A stretch of DNA of 64,000 nt from Irpex lacteus (Eukaryota; Basidiomycota; Agaricomycetes; Polyporales; Irpicaceae). The first letter of the stretch is position 1. The number at the start of each line of letters is the position of its first letter. The position numbers were made by a program, and so were the translations under genes. The notes below the pieces were generated by a model, which was not told the origin of the DNA, did not search any database, and was given only the letters and a program-made list of their open reading frames with translations. The stretch covers positions 1,798,001 to 1,862,000 of the forward strand of contig MQVO02000003.1 in NCBI GenBank assembly GCA_001986395.2, read 5' to 3'. This document shows, in pieces, positions 11,629-23,261 of this stretch.

Positions 11629-12414
11629 GTGTTCGTGGTTTCACCATATGTCATAGCGGTCACGATACCGTATGACATAGGGGCCCACAATTGTGTCACG
11701 GTGAAGCCGTCCTGTCCGTGGCTACCGAACATAACCCAAAGGTGAGTTCCGTTCCATTCAGGTTAATAATACATATAGACTCTGACCCAAAGATAGAACA
11801 GACATTCCGAGATGAATACCGTGCAAGGTCGTCACCCTGTTCGTGTCGCAGGGCCAGTCATCAGATGATTCCGCCGTGGGGGTTGATAAAAGCACATCTG
11901 AGTGGACGAGGTGGCAGCACCAACGGCCTTAGAGATGAGCCAGACAAGCGCACGAGCTTGCGTGCTCAAGCTTGTCTTCTGAGAGGGGAATATGTTGGGT
12001 AACACCGTCAAAGCGAAGGCGACTCTTACGGTCAGTTCCTATTATTTGGTACCTCACGAAACGACCGGGCTGATCCATTTCTGCAGGTGAAGCAGCGGGC
12101 TCAGATCTTGTGTGACGGACAGAAAGGGGCAATACAGTCCATCAATCTGAGACTGCATACCACATACTGAAAACACGTGGCTTCGAGCTAACTTTTAGAG
12201 TTTTGCCGTGTTGGGCAGGTGTACTGCTACAAGGAGGACTGTTTTCCGGCCCATTGGCATGTTTCTATCTGCTTCTCTTTGTAAAAGTGGTGCGATGCGG
12301 ATTCAAACGCTTATGATAATTCAACAGGATACAGGTACTATGCGGTTTACGGCAATTCGGCTATAATCATGCTCAGCCCCACATCGAATACAGCTTTTCT
12401 TCAACCAAGAACAT

Positions 12415-13728
12415 CTATCCTTGCCAAACAGCGGGACCAGCTGTATTATCCAGTATAGTAAGTAAATGGACCCTTCTACAACGATTTGTGCACTTACGGG
12501 CTTGGTATCCGGTGAAGTTAGAAGGCACATTGTAAATGTTGATGAGAATACCAGGTTCGTACTGATATTTGGTTTTCAATTAGGATGGTCAGTACTTGCA
12601 CGCAGCTTATTATGGTGAAGTTACTTACGCCAGTGTAAACGCCAGGGATTGACACGAGCGGGCCAGGGTTACCGCTGCCGCCGTTGACAACATTGACTTG
12701 TGCACAGCCAATGTAGAACTGGGCGCCACCGTAGGTTGACGCGACATGAAGAGCGATCTAGGGAGATGAAGTTGAATGAGTGGGAGGATCGTCAAACTGA
12801 TACAACATTGTTTTCAGACCTGTTCAACACGGACGAGGTACTGGCCACTAGGCAGACTCTTAGGGATTGTGAAGGTGAACTGCTGCTGGGCTAGGTGTTA
12901 TGCCAAGGCAAGCCGCACATTATCGAAGGGCGGTGAGAGAGTCGACTCACAAGTTGACGGGAAGGTCAATTGCCCGTTGGCAAAAGTGGGCTTTTGCTCG
13001 TAGACCTTGAACCACGTCTTGCCAGTACCAGCTTCGGGGGAGTTGGCAGCAGGGTCTGCCTTAGACATCATAACGTCCAGATACTATCGAATGTGTATGT
13101 GAGTTCATTTATATCACCTCGCTGACAATAATAGCCGTACTCACTCCTGGGTGATATATAGCGCCATTCTATAGGAGAGTATTGAGTAAGGATTATCTTT
13201 CATACCAGTACATCATACTCACGGCTGTATAGATAACGCCAGTCAGACGACTTTCGATATACCAATGACCGTTTGCTCACCTTTGAAACCGACGGTGGAG
13301 CCTGCAGAGACGGAGGCAGTGCTCGTCTGGCCAGCAGTGTTCTGGAGGTCCAGCTCGTAGCAGCGGAACTCAGGGTCCGTCACGCTCGTTACTGGTCCGT
13401 TGGAATAGTGGTTGGCAGTTTCACGGATGTATTGCCAGTCCTGCAGGTAAATTACACGTCAGTAACAGTCTCCCTCTCCGGCAAGCAGGGTTGAATAACT
13501 CACAGTAGACACGGTGCCTGGTTTTCAGGTGTAACGAAGGGTGAATATAGGTTAGGTGTTATACTAAATGAAAAGTCATTCAACGTACTTCCAACGATAA
13601 AATCCGGGAACGTGTCTGAATACGATGAAGTCAGACATTTACAACTAACGGCAGGATCCGAAGGACTTACAGTGAGCAGCGACGAATGGGGCAGCGACCA
13701 CAGCGAGTACAGCGAAGAAGGCTTTCAT
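12415..13728 (-). CDS. AA9 lytic polysaccharide monooxygenase, tandem copy B
   Basis: This is a secreted AA9 LPMO of 235 residues. The signal peptide MKAFFAVLAVVAAPFVAA precedes mature HYTFPDFIVG, whose His1 is a copper ligand. The second copper His is in AIYHPGYLDVMMSKA, and [17 protein letters not shown] carries the axial Tyr. Exons are 13728-13671, 13615-13589, 13517-13504, 13440-13281, 13224-13223, 13168-13145, 13083-12951, 12890-12820, 12757-12629, 12561-12498 and 12440-12415. Lengths sum to 708 nt, exactly 236 codons with the stop. The fifth exon is only 2 nt (CC). With the preceding G it makes the Ala of GFKANGAIYHPG, and without it the downstream frame fails. No carbohydrate-binding module is present. 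Adjacent copies A and C point to local gene amplification. Confidence 0.94.
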
Positions 13729-13801
13729 GGTAACCGAGTTCGCTTGGTGGAAGGATCTGTAGAGACTGCGGAGTGAAAGAAGATGACTGGAAGGCAAGAC
13801 C

Positions 13802-13808
13802 TTTTATA
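13802..13808 (-). promoter_or_regulatory. TATA box of AA9 copy B
   Basis: TATAAAA on the minus strand lies 74 nt upstream of the copy B ATG, in the context AGTATAAAAGGTC. Confidence 0.7.
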
Positions 13809-14081
13809 CTATTCACAAAGGAGGATATACCTTGACATCATATGTATTAATAGGCTTTGTAAAAGTCATACTACACCAGTCATCGCATTACACTCGACCG
13901 GATTTGCCGAGAACAACTAGTGAGAATACTTCAGAAGCGTTAGAAGGCAGGCGAGGGAGGCTCATGGGTACTCACGTGAACAACTAACAAGCAAGGTCGC
14001 CATGCGTCTATTCACTCGTTCCTACCCCGCAGGTGAGGAGTATTAAACTCAGACGCCATCCCGGAAAGTCAGAAGCAGGCA

Positions 14082-14099
14082 TCAACCGAGCATGAACCG
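14082..14099. promoter_or_regulatory. 18-bp conserved upstream element, copy B
   Basis: This is an exact duplicate of the element at 11611-11628. Weaker similarity extends about 15 nt to its left (GAAGCAGGC versus GAAGTAGGT). The position relative to the ATG is nearly the same as in copy A. Confidence 0.45.
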
Positions 14100-14652
14100 A
14101 CACTCATCCTATCGTGCTGAGTGAATTGCTTCTCTATCTGAGCGAAACCAGAACGACGAACGACGGTCACGATTCGACTCAATGTACAAGGAGGCTTATT
14201 GAAGATCGGAAGACTACTGCAGGCCCGTTTACCGGCATATATCGCAGGTTTGAGGTCTTATTTCATCATTCTATTGATTTTCTGCTTACTAGTATGACTA
14301 CTAAGGTGGGTGAATGGGCAACGCGGAGCATCTTGAGCTGCTACTGGTTCCCGGCCACATTACTCATTGCATGCGCCCATGGGACTCATCGGCACTACAG
14401 CGAGTTTAAATGATATAGTACGTAGATGGGTAGATGGGGTGCATGTTTCCTGGCCCTTTTCCGAGCTAAGGCCCGTCAATCAAATGAGACATTCGTATGA
14501 TAAAATGGCGTTATCCGCCCTTCATCTCAAACAAGCCAATTATCCGAGTCGTGGTTTACGCTTATGCAAAAGACGATGGGTGGTAACACAATTTGTATTT
14601 GCTTCGTAACGAGTAAGCACAATATCATGCACAGTTGACTATAACAGATATT

Positions 14653-15989
14653 CTATCCTTGCCAGACAGCGGGACCAGCTAAAGAGCTCGGTATTAGCGA
14701 AGTACGTTCCATGGTAGTATTATATAAGGATACTTACGGATGGGATAGCTGGTTAAGTTCTTTGGCGGGCTGTAGATATTGATGAGAATGCCAGGCTCGT
14801 ACTGGAGTAGAATATTGGTGAGCAGTTGGCAATGAGCTCGGTCGGTGTCGGTGGTCGGTACTTACACCAGTGTAAACACCTGGAATAGAAACCAGAGGAC
14901 CAGGAGTTCCGCTTCCACCATCGACGACATTCAGCTGTGCACAGCTAATGTAGAATTGGGCGCCACCGTAGGTGCTTGCGGAGTGCAACGCGATCTACAC
15001 AACAATTAGCTCATGTGCATTGCCTGACGATGTTGATTCACTCACATGCTCCACGCGAGCGAGATATTGGCCGCTCGGGAGGCTCTTTGGAAGAGTAAAT
15101 GTGAAGGATTGCTGGTCTTTCCAGAGATCAGTCTTGTTGTTGCTACGATCGGACGCTATCAACTTACTCTCAGACGGGAAGGTGAACTGGCCATTGGTGA
15201 GGACTGGTGGAATCTCGTAGACCTTGAACCAGGTCTGGCCGGTACCCGCTTCAGGAGAGTTGGCAGCTGGGTCGGCCTTAGATAGGTAAACGGAAAAGTA
15301 CTGGATATATTGCGTTAATATTTAGTCCACTAGAGTATTACACACACTTACTCCAGGATGATAGAGAGCTTGGTTCTGTTGTTTGTGCGATGAGTATTAT
15401 ATCAAGAACTTATAGTAAGTCAAGTATACGAACAGCTGTATAGAGAGGCAGAACAATCAATTAGTGAAATGTCATAGATACGAGATGCATACTATATGTA
15501 CCTTTGAATCCAATAGTGCTTCCAGCGGAAACAGTTGCTGTGGAGGTCTGGCCGGCGGAGTTCTGCAGATCAAGTTCGTAGCAGCGGAACTCGGGGTCGG
15601 TGACACTGGTAACCTACCAACGCAACCAGGTGAGTTAGTGGTGCGGAGATTTAAGCCTATTAACACCCACAGGGCCGTTGGAGTAGTGATTGGCCGTGAT
15701 ACGAATATATTGCCAGTCCTGTATCAAGACTTGTGTTCAGCATATGGACAACGTCAGGTAGCCGGGACATTCTTACAGCTGTCACAGTGCCTGAAAGGAA
15801 AGATCATGAGAGGACTATAATTATAGGGAATGATACGCGCTACTTACTGCCTGTGATCAAGTCAGGAAACGTATCTAAATATATTCCGTGGTGAGTACAA
15901 TCCTTTAGGACGGATAACCGCAACGACGTACAATGTGCTCCAACGAAGGGCGCGGCCACAGCAGCGAGGATAAAGAAGAAGGACTTCAT
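14653..15989 (-). CDS. AA9 lytic polysaccharide monooxygenase, tandem copy C
   Basis: This is the most divergent member of the array. The signal peptide [18 protein letters not shown] precedes mature [11 protein letters not shown] with the copper-ligand His1. The second brace His is in [15 protein letters not shown], and [14 protein letters not shown] carries the Gln and axial Tyr. Where A and B have Gln before the conserved ALH block, C has His (VEHIALHSAS), the commoner residue. C has one intron that A and B lack, splitting NGP from VTSVTDPEF at about 15614-15672. It also has the 2-nt exon (15435-15434, CT), with a weak GTTCGT donor after it. The C-terminus GPAVWQG is shared by the family. 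The gene appears intact. Divergence suggests C split off before the A/B duplication. Confidence 0.92.
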
Positions 15990-17089
15990 GTTAGTGGACT
16001 CTGTATGAGGAAGGTTCACCGAGAGAGACCATCTCTGCAGGTATTTACGACCGACTTTTATACGTCAGATCTCGAAGGTGCACACGCTTCACCGTTATTG
16101 CCTGATATGACGGGAAATAAGGTGAAATGAATAACGCGTTCGTCCGAGCCTCATAGAAAAAGCCTCAGAGTCTTGATTAGCCATGTAACAGTGCAGGCTT
16201 TGAATGATAACGTGAGAATGTCAGTACTCAGGAAACCTCCCTGTCGCTTCCGAAATTGATGTCGAGGCTGCTCTGTCATGAATTCTTATTGGAGCACATT
16301 GAACGCATGACAAGAGGAACGGATCATAGTCAACTGGGCAAGTCCGGAGAACAGCCGCAACTCACAACTACGCTGTATGATGGAGGCTAATGATGTGTAT
16401 GGCCACCAGGGAGACGCAATGTCGTTTTGCCGCAGGCTTTTCCGTGAAACAGTGGACTGACACCGGTGCCGAGTAAAATCCTAAATATCGGCTGACCGGG
16501 CCAGTTGCATCATCTACCATACTCACTATGTCCTGGTGGTGACATGCCAAAGAATTTCTATATTTTGGCATTATGGGATAATAGATCACTTTTCGCGTAT
16601 GTTTGTCATCGTCGACTCGGATCCATTGACAAGCCGCGGCGCCGATATACGAAGAACACCTTGATTTGAAGACTTTGCGTGTGGATGTAAGTATATACAG
16701 CAGAATGATAAAGCTGTACAATTCTGGGGCTCACCTGAGCGAGAACAACTGGCGAGCTCAGTCCCAAGGTATATACGCACGAAGTAACCGGTTCGACTCG
16801 AACCAAGTTTAATATTGCCGAATGAAGTAAAAGATGTTTGCGGCTATTTGCGGTCAAGGCGCATCAAGCGCATCAATCGTACGCAGTGGTTGCCGCGCGC
16901 TTGAGACACATTCTTGGCTCAACTTCAAGTCAAGTTAAGGCCAGCACGGTCCGCCATCAATCCCCACCTCCTCACATAGAAGTATAGTTAGGGGGGGAAG
17001 AAAGGTTAGTGAATTTGCCTTCATCGGGATAAAACTGGACACCATTCATTCGTCAGCACAACTTCCGTGCACAACATAACTTAGTTGTC
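15990..17089. other. Intergenic sequence between AA9 copy C and the PIG-S gene
   Basis: Only the TATA box of copy C is recognised. A T-loop-like GGTTCGACTCGAACC at about 16790-16804 does not belong to a foldable tRNA. A G-run lies near 16990. No gene is seen. Confidence 0.5.
16056..16062 (-). promoter_or_regulatory. TATA box of AA9 copy C
   Basis: TATAAAA on the minus strand, in the context GTATAAAAGTCGG, lies 67 nt upstream of the copy C ATG. Confidence 0.65.
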
Positions 17090-18990
17090 ATGCCGGAGAT
17101 AGTAGAACCACACCAGGCACAACCTGTGCCACCAGTTGACCTATCGAAGCTGTTCTTCCAATCGTCGACTACACGTAGGCGAATCATTGCCTCGTACTGG
17201 GTCGTCATTATACTAGCAATACCCATATGGTGGCGAATAACGAGCATAGACAGACTTTCCCTCCCTGAGTCGAGGGTATCGGCATTGGACGCACAATATG
17301 TTAGTACCGCCAGAGTATATATTCTTACGCAACGTCGTGACTGACTGAAATCTTCTTATCCAGTTGAAGCTCCCCTTACGAGTAGGCGTGAGCTCTACTG
17401 TTCCTTCCATCTCGTCGCAATCAATCGACGTCCAACTGGGGCAACGGCTACATAGTAACGCGGAAACCCATCGTATATTCTACGAGAGCGTCGTGCCTCA
17501 ATCTGACGTATGTTTTTTGACATAAGTCAGACCTGGTCACTAATGAGGTCGTCTGCAGCGCGAATCTACACCTGGGACCTATGACGTGGCCATCGAACCT
17601 GGCTCACCCAGTATGGTCCTCAAGGGAAGAAGATTATTGCGACCACACAGGGTGGTGAAGGTAGGTCACTAAAGCAGATGGTATTTATGAGATTGCTGTG
17701 ACTAATCTGCGCAATCGTTCTGTAGCAGATCAAATACTCGACACGCTAACTGGTCTTCTCTTGCCGAGCACAGACAGCTCCGAATCTCTGCGCGTCGCGA
17801 AATACTCGCCGACGTATCGGTTAGCTTTCTCGCTGTTGAATGAAGATGCAGCCTCTGGTCGTGCTATTTTGTCATGGGATGTGAAAGATGCAATTGACCG
17901 TGAGAAACTCCAGTCGAACAGAATCTGCGTCTTATTCTAATCATCTTTCAGGTTACCTTACACCTACCCTCGAGAAGCTCTCAATTCTTCATAATTTTAC
18001 GATTGAAAGCCAGGTTCAGTATCATGCACCTCTGGCCTTTAATCCTCAGGAAATTCGGGCCGGCGAACAGACGGCCCATGGTCTGACACAAGAGCATCTC
18101 ACTGTCTTTGTCAACTCTGCCGAATGGACGCTCTGTAAGTGAGCTTGCATAATAGATTGTGGACGTACTCATGGTTCTCGGACAGCATCAAGCGTATCCA
18201 ATGATCCTGTTATTCACTTCGTGCTTTTTGTTCCTTCGGCCGACAACAGCCCTCTCTATATTCTTGATCACGAAGGTATTTCACCACATCTTATGTTCCA
18301 GAGCACATTCTGACTATGCTCAGGCAAAACGTCATCTGCTGATGCCTTCATACTACCTCAATGGGGTGGTATTGCCGTTTCAAACAGGGCACGCCCGCAT
18401 CTCACCACCACTGATCTGCAGCACACTTTCACTATCTTCCGCCATCAACTTATGTCACTTCTTGGTGTTCCATCACTTCCCGCAGGCGTGGAATACGATC
18501 ACAACTTACCTTTCACCGACTGGCAGCTCGATGCCTTGGTTCGGCTGAGGACAAGGCAGAACGTGGAAAATAGCAAAGAGACCCTAAAGAGTATCGTTGC
18601 ATTGGTCAATCAAATCGAGAACATGCCTGTTGGACAAGATGTGAAGGGCGATGTTCAAGGGGCTCTGAATGCTCTCGACTTGGTACGTCAGAAGACCCTT
18701 GCCCGTTTGTCCCAGGCTAACATGGCTTACTTTAGGTCTTCGCTGAGAGTTCAACATCCCTGATGTCTGCACTACGTCACTCAAGTGACGCTTTAACTCA
18801 AGCTTCACGAGCATTCTTCAACCCTGGAATGCTGGCACTGCTGTATTTCCCTGCGGAACACAAATACGCGGTGTATACTCCCCTCTTCGCTTCGGTAGCT
18901 GCACCTTTGGTGGCAACCCTTCTGCGAGAGGTGGCAGCATGGAGAAAGGCGCGTAGAGAGCTGGCACAAGCAGGTGCAAGACACCATTGA
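17090..18990 (+). CDS. GPI transamidase component PIG-S (Gpi17)
   Basis: Eight exons (17090-17299, 17364-17507, 17559-17610, 17678-17899, 17952-18134, 18186-18275, 18324-18682, 18736-18990) join in frame to 504 residues. The protein is a subunit of the ER membrane GPI-transamidase complex that attaches GPI anchors to secretory proteins. Residues 27-43 (IIASYWVVIILAIPIWW) form the N-terminal transmembrane helix. The lumenal domain contains TYRLAFSLLNED, SWDVKDAIDRYLTPTLEKL and ADNSPLYILDHEG plus LPQWGGIAV, which match PIG-S family blocks. A C-terminal helix (about YAVYTPLFASVAAPLVATLL) returns through the membrane. The third intron (17611-17677, GTATGG...GCAG) was chosen because reading straight on hits a stop, whereas this splice restores the family reading frame. 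Confidence 0.92.
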
Positions 18991-19836
18991 ATGTCGCGTA
19001 TATATTATTGCCGGACTTATTAACATAATCTTAGTTATAGTCACAAACTTGCAGACACGAACTGAATCTTCTATCACCGTCACAAACGCTCTAGTATGTG
19101 CTATCTGGAGTCTCATGTCAATAGCTCGCTACTCCCGTAGTGCTCTAGCCTTTTTGGTATCACACAGAGCATCTCACGGCGGGCAGGAACAACCATAGAC
19201 TGTCAATAATCCGTGGTCAACGACCGAATCGGGTGAACGCGGAGTCTACTTGAAGAGGATTAAAGACTACGAACATCTCGCGTCCCTGTCACAACGCCCG
19301 ACCTACGTGGTCATACCGCTGTCGTAATATGAACGGGCGAGAATACTGGCATCGGACTGTCGACAGGCGTTGTTTGCTCGTTCATTACCGTAACGAGAAT
19401 GCATCTTATCTCCGTGACAACGTTTATCTGATAATTAACAGGTTACATCTGTCATTGTCATGGCTGTTACGAACATCCCCGGTCTCCGTCGACGACTTCT
19501 CGAGCTTCTATTGACACAGCATCAGGTCGATTGTATAGTGAATGAGCGCTGACATGCCGCCCTATGACCTCTCCTTCTACAGCTACATACTTATTTTCCC
19601 AAGCTGATCCAGCCGCTTTCCTACAGCTTTAGTTGGACATATGTGGGAATGATTGCATAAGACTTGGACATCTGCTCACAGAAGAGAACCATCTCAGTGC
19701 CGAGATGCACGTTCTATGCCAGCCGACTCGGAGGGTATTTATATCCCACAGTTGCAGAAGTCAGTAGTTGTTCGCTCGGGCACGACCACCACTCACTCCA
19801 ACCTCTACACTTTCGCACTCAACATTCGCTGCTAGC
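18991..19836. other. Intergenic sequence, no gene seen
   Basis: No coding segment, RNA gene or repeat is recognised between the PIG-S gene and the methyltransferase gene. Confidence 0.5.
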
Positions 19837-20656
19837 ATGTCGCTCTGGCTTCCCGCTACGACGCTTCCGGTTTCTCCTGTACTCAAGGTACCTTTGCTAT
19901 TCGCAGGTGCCGCGGGCATGCACGTCACGTTCACACCCCCCAATCCGACCCCAGAAGCCGATGAAGCCTCGAAGTATGGCTACACGCCGTCTTATAGGCG
20001 GTTTAACGTTGCTCGAAACATCGCGACGCTCACAAAGGTCAGCAGCCTTCTGATCAGCCTCTCTAATCTAATCAGATACTGATTCCTTTCGAACAACGCT
20101 TTAGGCCTTACACTGGGCCAATGCAATTGCCGAAACCACCGTGATCCTCGCCAACGCATTCCCCTCCTCTGAGTCTGAAGACATTATGTCTGCCCTGGCA
20201 GGATCCCCTGCCTCTGCCGCAGGCGTACGCGTCACCGCATCCTCCCTCATCGGATTTGCACTCATGACCTTCGGCGGTTTCACGCGTTACATCTCATACC
20301 GCGAGATGGGACGTCTCTACACCTGGGAGCTGTCTGTGAAGAAGGGACATCACCTCGTCACTACCGGACCATACTCTGTTGTGCGACACCCAGGGTACAC
20401 GGCGATCGGCCTGGCAAGTTTGGGCACAGTTTTCGCCGTCCTGGGTCCCGGTAGCTTGCTGAGGGAAGGTGGATATTTGGACTCGACGGTCGGAAAGGTA
20501 TTGGCAGGTTTGTGGGTGAGCCACCACCTCCTTACTTCATTCAGGTTATGGGCGAGATGCCCTGTGGAGGATCGAGTTTTGAGAGAGCAGTTCCCAGAGG
20601 AGTGGGAAGCATGGGCGAAGAAGACTCCCTACAAGCTTATTCCTTTTGTATACTGA
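19837..20656 (+). CDS. Isoprenylcysteine carboxyl methyltransferase (ICMT)-family membrane protein
   Basis: Two exons (19837-20037, 20105-20656) give 250 residues. Hydrophobic helices are seen at the N-terminus (SPVLKVPLLFAGAAGMHV), in the middle (SLIGFALMTFGGFTRYI) and near GLASLGTVFAVLG. The family SAM-binding motif is TGPYSVVRHPGYTA, followed by the C-terminal block EDRVLREQFPEEWEAWAKKT ending PYKLIPFVY. ICMT enzymes methylate the C-terminal prenylcysteine of CAAX proteins at the ER. Basidiomycetes carry several related paralogs, so the exact substrate is an inference. The start is the ATG at 19837, since the upstream extension of the frame has only a TTG. Confidence 0.85.
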
Positions 20657-20762
20657 GAATCGAAGCGCAAATGCGTAAGATTCCTACTGGATATATATGA
20701 CTGTAAGATTGTATCTGTCAGTACACGGACGAGTGTATTCAATGCTATAGCTACGGCTCGAT

Positions 20763-23261
20763 TCAACTCGGTCCAGCGACTCTCGCTAGCTTCTTGTCGT
20801 GTCCACTCTTACGATTATGGTTTGCGTGCCGGGCCTTGTTCTTGTCCTTGTAAGCTCTGTCCCGCGCGGTACTGTCTCCACCACCTCCTTCTCCACCATC
20901 GCCACCGCCACGCCCGCCACGTCCTCTCCCTCTACCTCGCCCACGCCCTCCACCACCACCACCACCGCCACCACCGCGTCCTCTGCCCTGGCCACGGCCG
21001 CGACCCGGAGGGTGGTGAGATGGCGCACCTGTGGGGGGTAAGATGGCTCCACGTCTGTTACCGGTGAACTCATGCTTCTGCAAAATTTTATCTTTATTCG
21101 GCTGTGTGTGAAGTATATCAGCGTTCATTTCCAATGAAGGATGAGTAAACATACGTTGCGTTCCAACATGATCCTCCAGCCTTCGATCTGCTCATCAGCC
21201 CAGCCGGTTTGTGTACGTAGGTCCTGACGGGCTTTGCTCCTCCTGGTCTGAACGTCCCGATCGAAAACTTTCGGGTCTGCAATGTACGCCAACTCCAGAA
21301 TGGTTTCAGGTGTCTTAGGCTGAGCGTCCTAGAGAAGATTGCGGTGAGTGGAAAAACGAAGATGGTCGATTCTGGGCACAGTACCTCGCCATCGTGGTCA
21401 TCCCCTTCATCGTCTGACCCTCCATCCGAGCTTTCCTCCCCATCACGCACTTTCAAACCACCTTCGTCTAGCTCGTCTTCAAACGCGACAATGATTCCTT
21501 TGCCCTTTGCCCCATTACCTTCGTCTTCATCTTCTTCCTCATCCGAAATCTCTTCTGCCCGACGTAGAATATCTGCCTTCATCTGCTCTATGTACGCACG
21601 ATCTTGCAGAACTGTTTGTGCATCATCTCTGAAGAAACGGTGAAAGTGGTTAGTAAAACACAGAGAAGAACTGTGTACGTCACGCACTTCTTCTTTCCTA
21701 CTCTCAGCTGCGACACGTCCATAGCTTCCTCGTCGAATACGTTCCTTCTCTCTCTCGTAAACGCGAACTCGTCCTTCCCATCTACTTCGCCGACTCGTGC
21801 AACAGCAGACTCCTCCGCTGCATGACCCCCGCTCTCCATCAAACCGTGAACCTCATCAACACTCGGCGCAGTTCCCTCCAGCAATGCACCTATCAACCTC
21901 TCCGCATCACCTTTGTACGGATAGTCTTGATGTACGAGCAGGAATCGCAGGTAATCCGGGTCCTGCTCGGGGAAGATGTCGAGTACTTGTGTGATCGCTG
22001 CATCTGTCTTTGAATCCTCCACCACTAATGAAGGCGCAGCAGCTTTCCCTTTCCCCTTCCCTTTCCCCTTGACGTCCAAGTCACCTTGATGGGAGATAGA
22101 TATTGCTTTACCATTACCAAGGTTGTCGATGCCCGGTTGCGCGCCAGAAGATCGTAAAAGAAGTTTCAGCGCACCAGGTCGATCACTCTCCTGGGCGCCA
22201 CCGTGATCTAAACTCTGCAGCGTCGACTCCAATAGCTCAGTCCTTGGGTCGTCCGCGCGTCGAGTCACCTCCGCTATGATCCTCGACAGGCCATATGTAT
22301 GTTGGTAGTCAGCCAGCAGCGACTGGTTGAGGAACGGCACTGGTACCGTGTCACTGGAAAGAGACGGGGAGGGGAGGTCTTGCAGACCGAAAACCACCTC
22401 GAACGCTGCCTCGCATCGCGCTGCAAGTGCAGGTCCTGCGTCCTTGAGCTCTTCGACATCCTTGAGGAGTGTCCGGATGAGAATGTGGAAGCTGTCGATG
22501 AGCGCGACCTTTGTCTCTAGGAAAATCTTCTCCCAGTCATCCAGTGGCGGTGTCGAAGGGGACTGCGAAGTGATACGTTCGGGTCTGATCCCTCCATACG
22601 ACCTTGCGCATGCTGTTAAGCCAGTATCATACGCCTTTCCGATGGACAATACGAATTCCCTATCCCGCGCGAAGGGACGGACGAGTTCGGGTGGTGCAGT
22701 GTGTAGGAATGATAAGAGAATGTACGAAGCTTTGCGCAGCCCGTAAAGGCCTTGTGCGTTACTACTCAGTATTGTCGTAAACGCCGGGGCGGCCTCCGTA
22801 GCGATAGCCTTGATAAGTTGGGCATTGTTGCTCACGGACAGCAGCACCGCACGGAATCTCTTGGGGTTTGTAGGACCGTATACCACAGCGAGGTCGATGA
22901 GGGCCTCAAGGGGCAAATCATTGGCAAGGGTTTGTGATAGCTTGAGAGTCCTTTCATGAATGTTGCGTTCCGTTGTAGAGAATTTACTCGTGTAGCGATG
23001 CGGTTTTGGTTTGCCTGATGAGTCGGAATGCGTGTCCCAAATGAGTGCATGGAGGGTACGTTGCGCGTGGTCTTTTGCATAAGAGGCAACGAACGCGATA
23101 GAGGATGAAACATCCCTCTTTTCTTTAGGAAGCTCGAGTATTTGTTGCAGAGTGCCTGCGATGGCACTATTCAGTGTCGCCTGATGAGACGGGGAAAGCG
23201 CCTCTCTGGCTCTTGCGCCAGGGTACAGAGGGAGCTTCGTCACAGCCATTCTAAGATCCAC
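20763..23261 (-). CDS. CUE-domain protein, Cue3/ASCC2-like (RQT complex)
   Basis: Four exons (23261-21688, 21628-21385, 21328-21155, 21101-20763) give 776 residues. The N-terminal half is the helical ASCC2-type region (for example NPKRFRAVLLSVSNNAQLI and DDWEKIFLETKVALIDSFHI). A CUE ubiquitin-binding domain follows (ITQVLDIFPEQDPDYLRFLL with a later DAERLIGALLEG). Next come an acidic stretch and a Gly/Arg-rich tail of about 30 residues with RGRG repeats. The C-terminus is basic (ARHANHNRKSGHDKKLARV). In yeast and human this protein binds K63-linked ubiquitin on stalled ribosomes as part of the Slh1/ASCC3 disassembly complex. An internal Met 12 nt downstream could also be the start. The RG-rich tail suggests RNA contact, which is inference. 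Confidence 0.85.

Larger units (their letters stand above)
11241..12414. other. Intergenic promoter region of AA9 copy A
   Basis: Apart from the TATA box and the 18-bp shared element, no coding segment or RNA gene was recognised. The sequence near copy A is duplicated-promoter material; the rest appears unique. Confidence 0.5.
13729..14652. other. Intergenic promoter region of AA9 copy B
   Basis: It contains the TATA box and the shared 18-bp element. No further gene is recognised between copies B and C. Confidence 0.5.

Noticed and set aside
16785..16815. T-loop-like sequence GGTTCGACTCGAACC.
   Set aside because: Neither strand gives D and acceptor stems around it, so it is a chance palindrome.
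17611..17677. Reading straight through exon 3 of PIG-S (MVLKGRRLLRPHRVVK).
   Set aside because: The frame soon meets a stop and is out of phase with the conserved downstream block, while removing 17611-17677 as an intron keeps the family frame.
20799..21067. Plus-strand Ser/Thr/His-rich frames opposite the RG-rich tail.
   Set aside because: They are low-complexity shadows of the Gly/Arg repeat on the minus strand.
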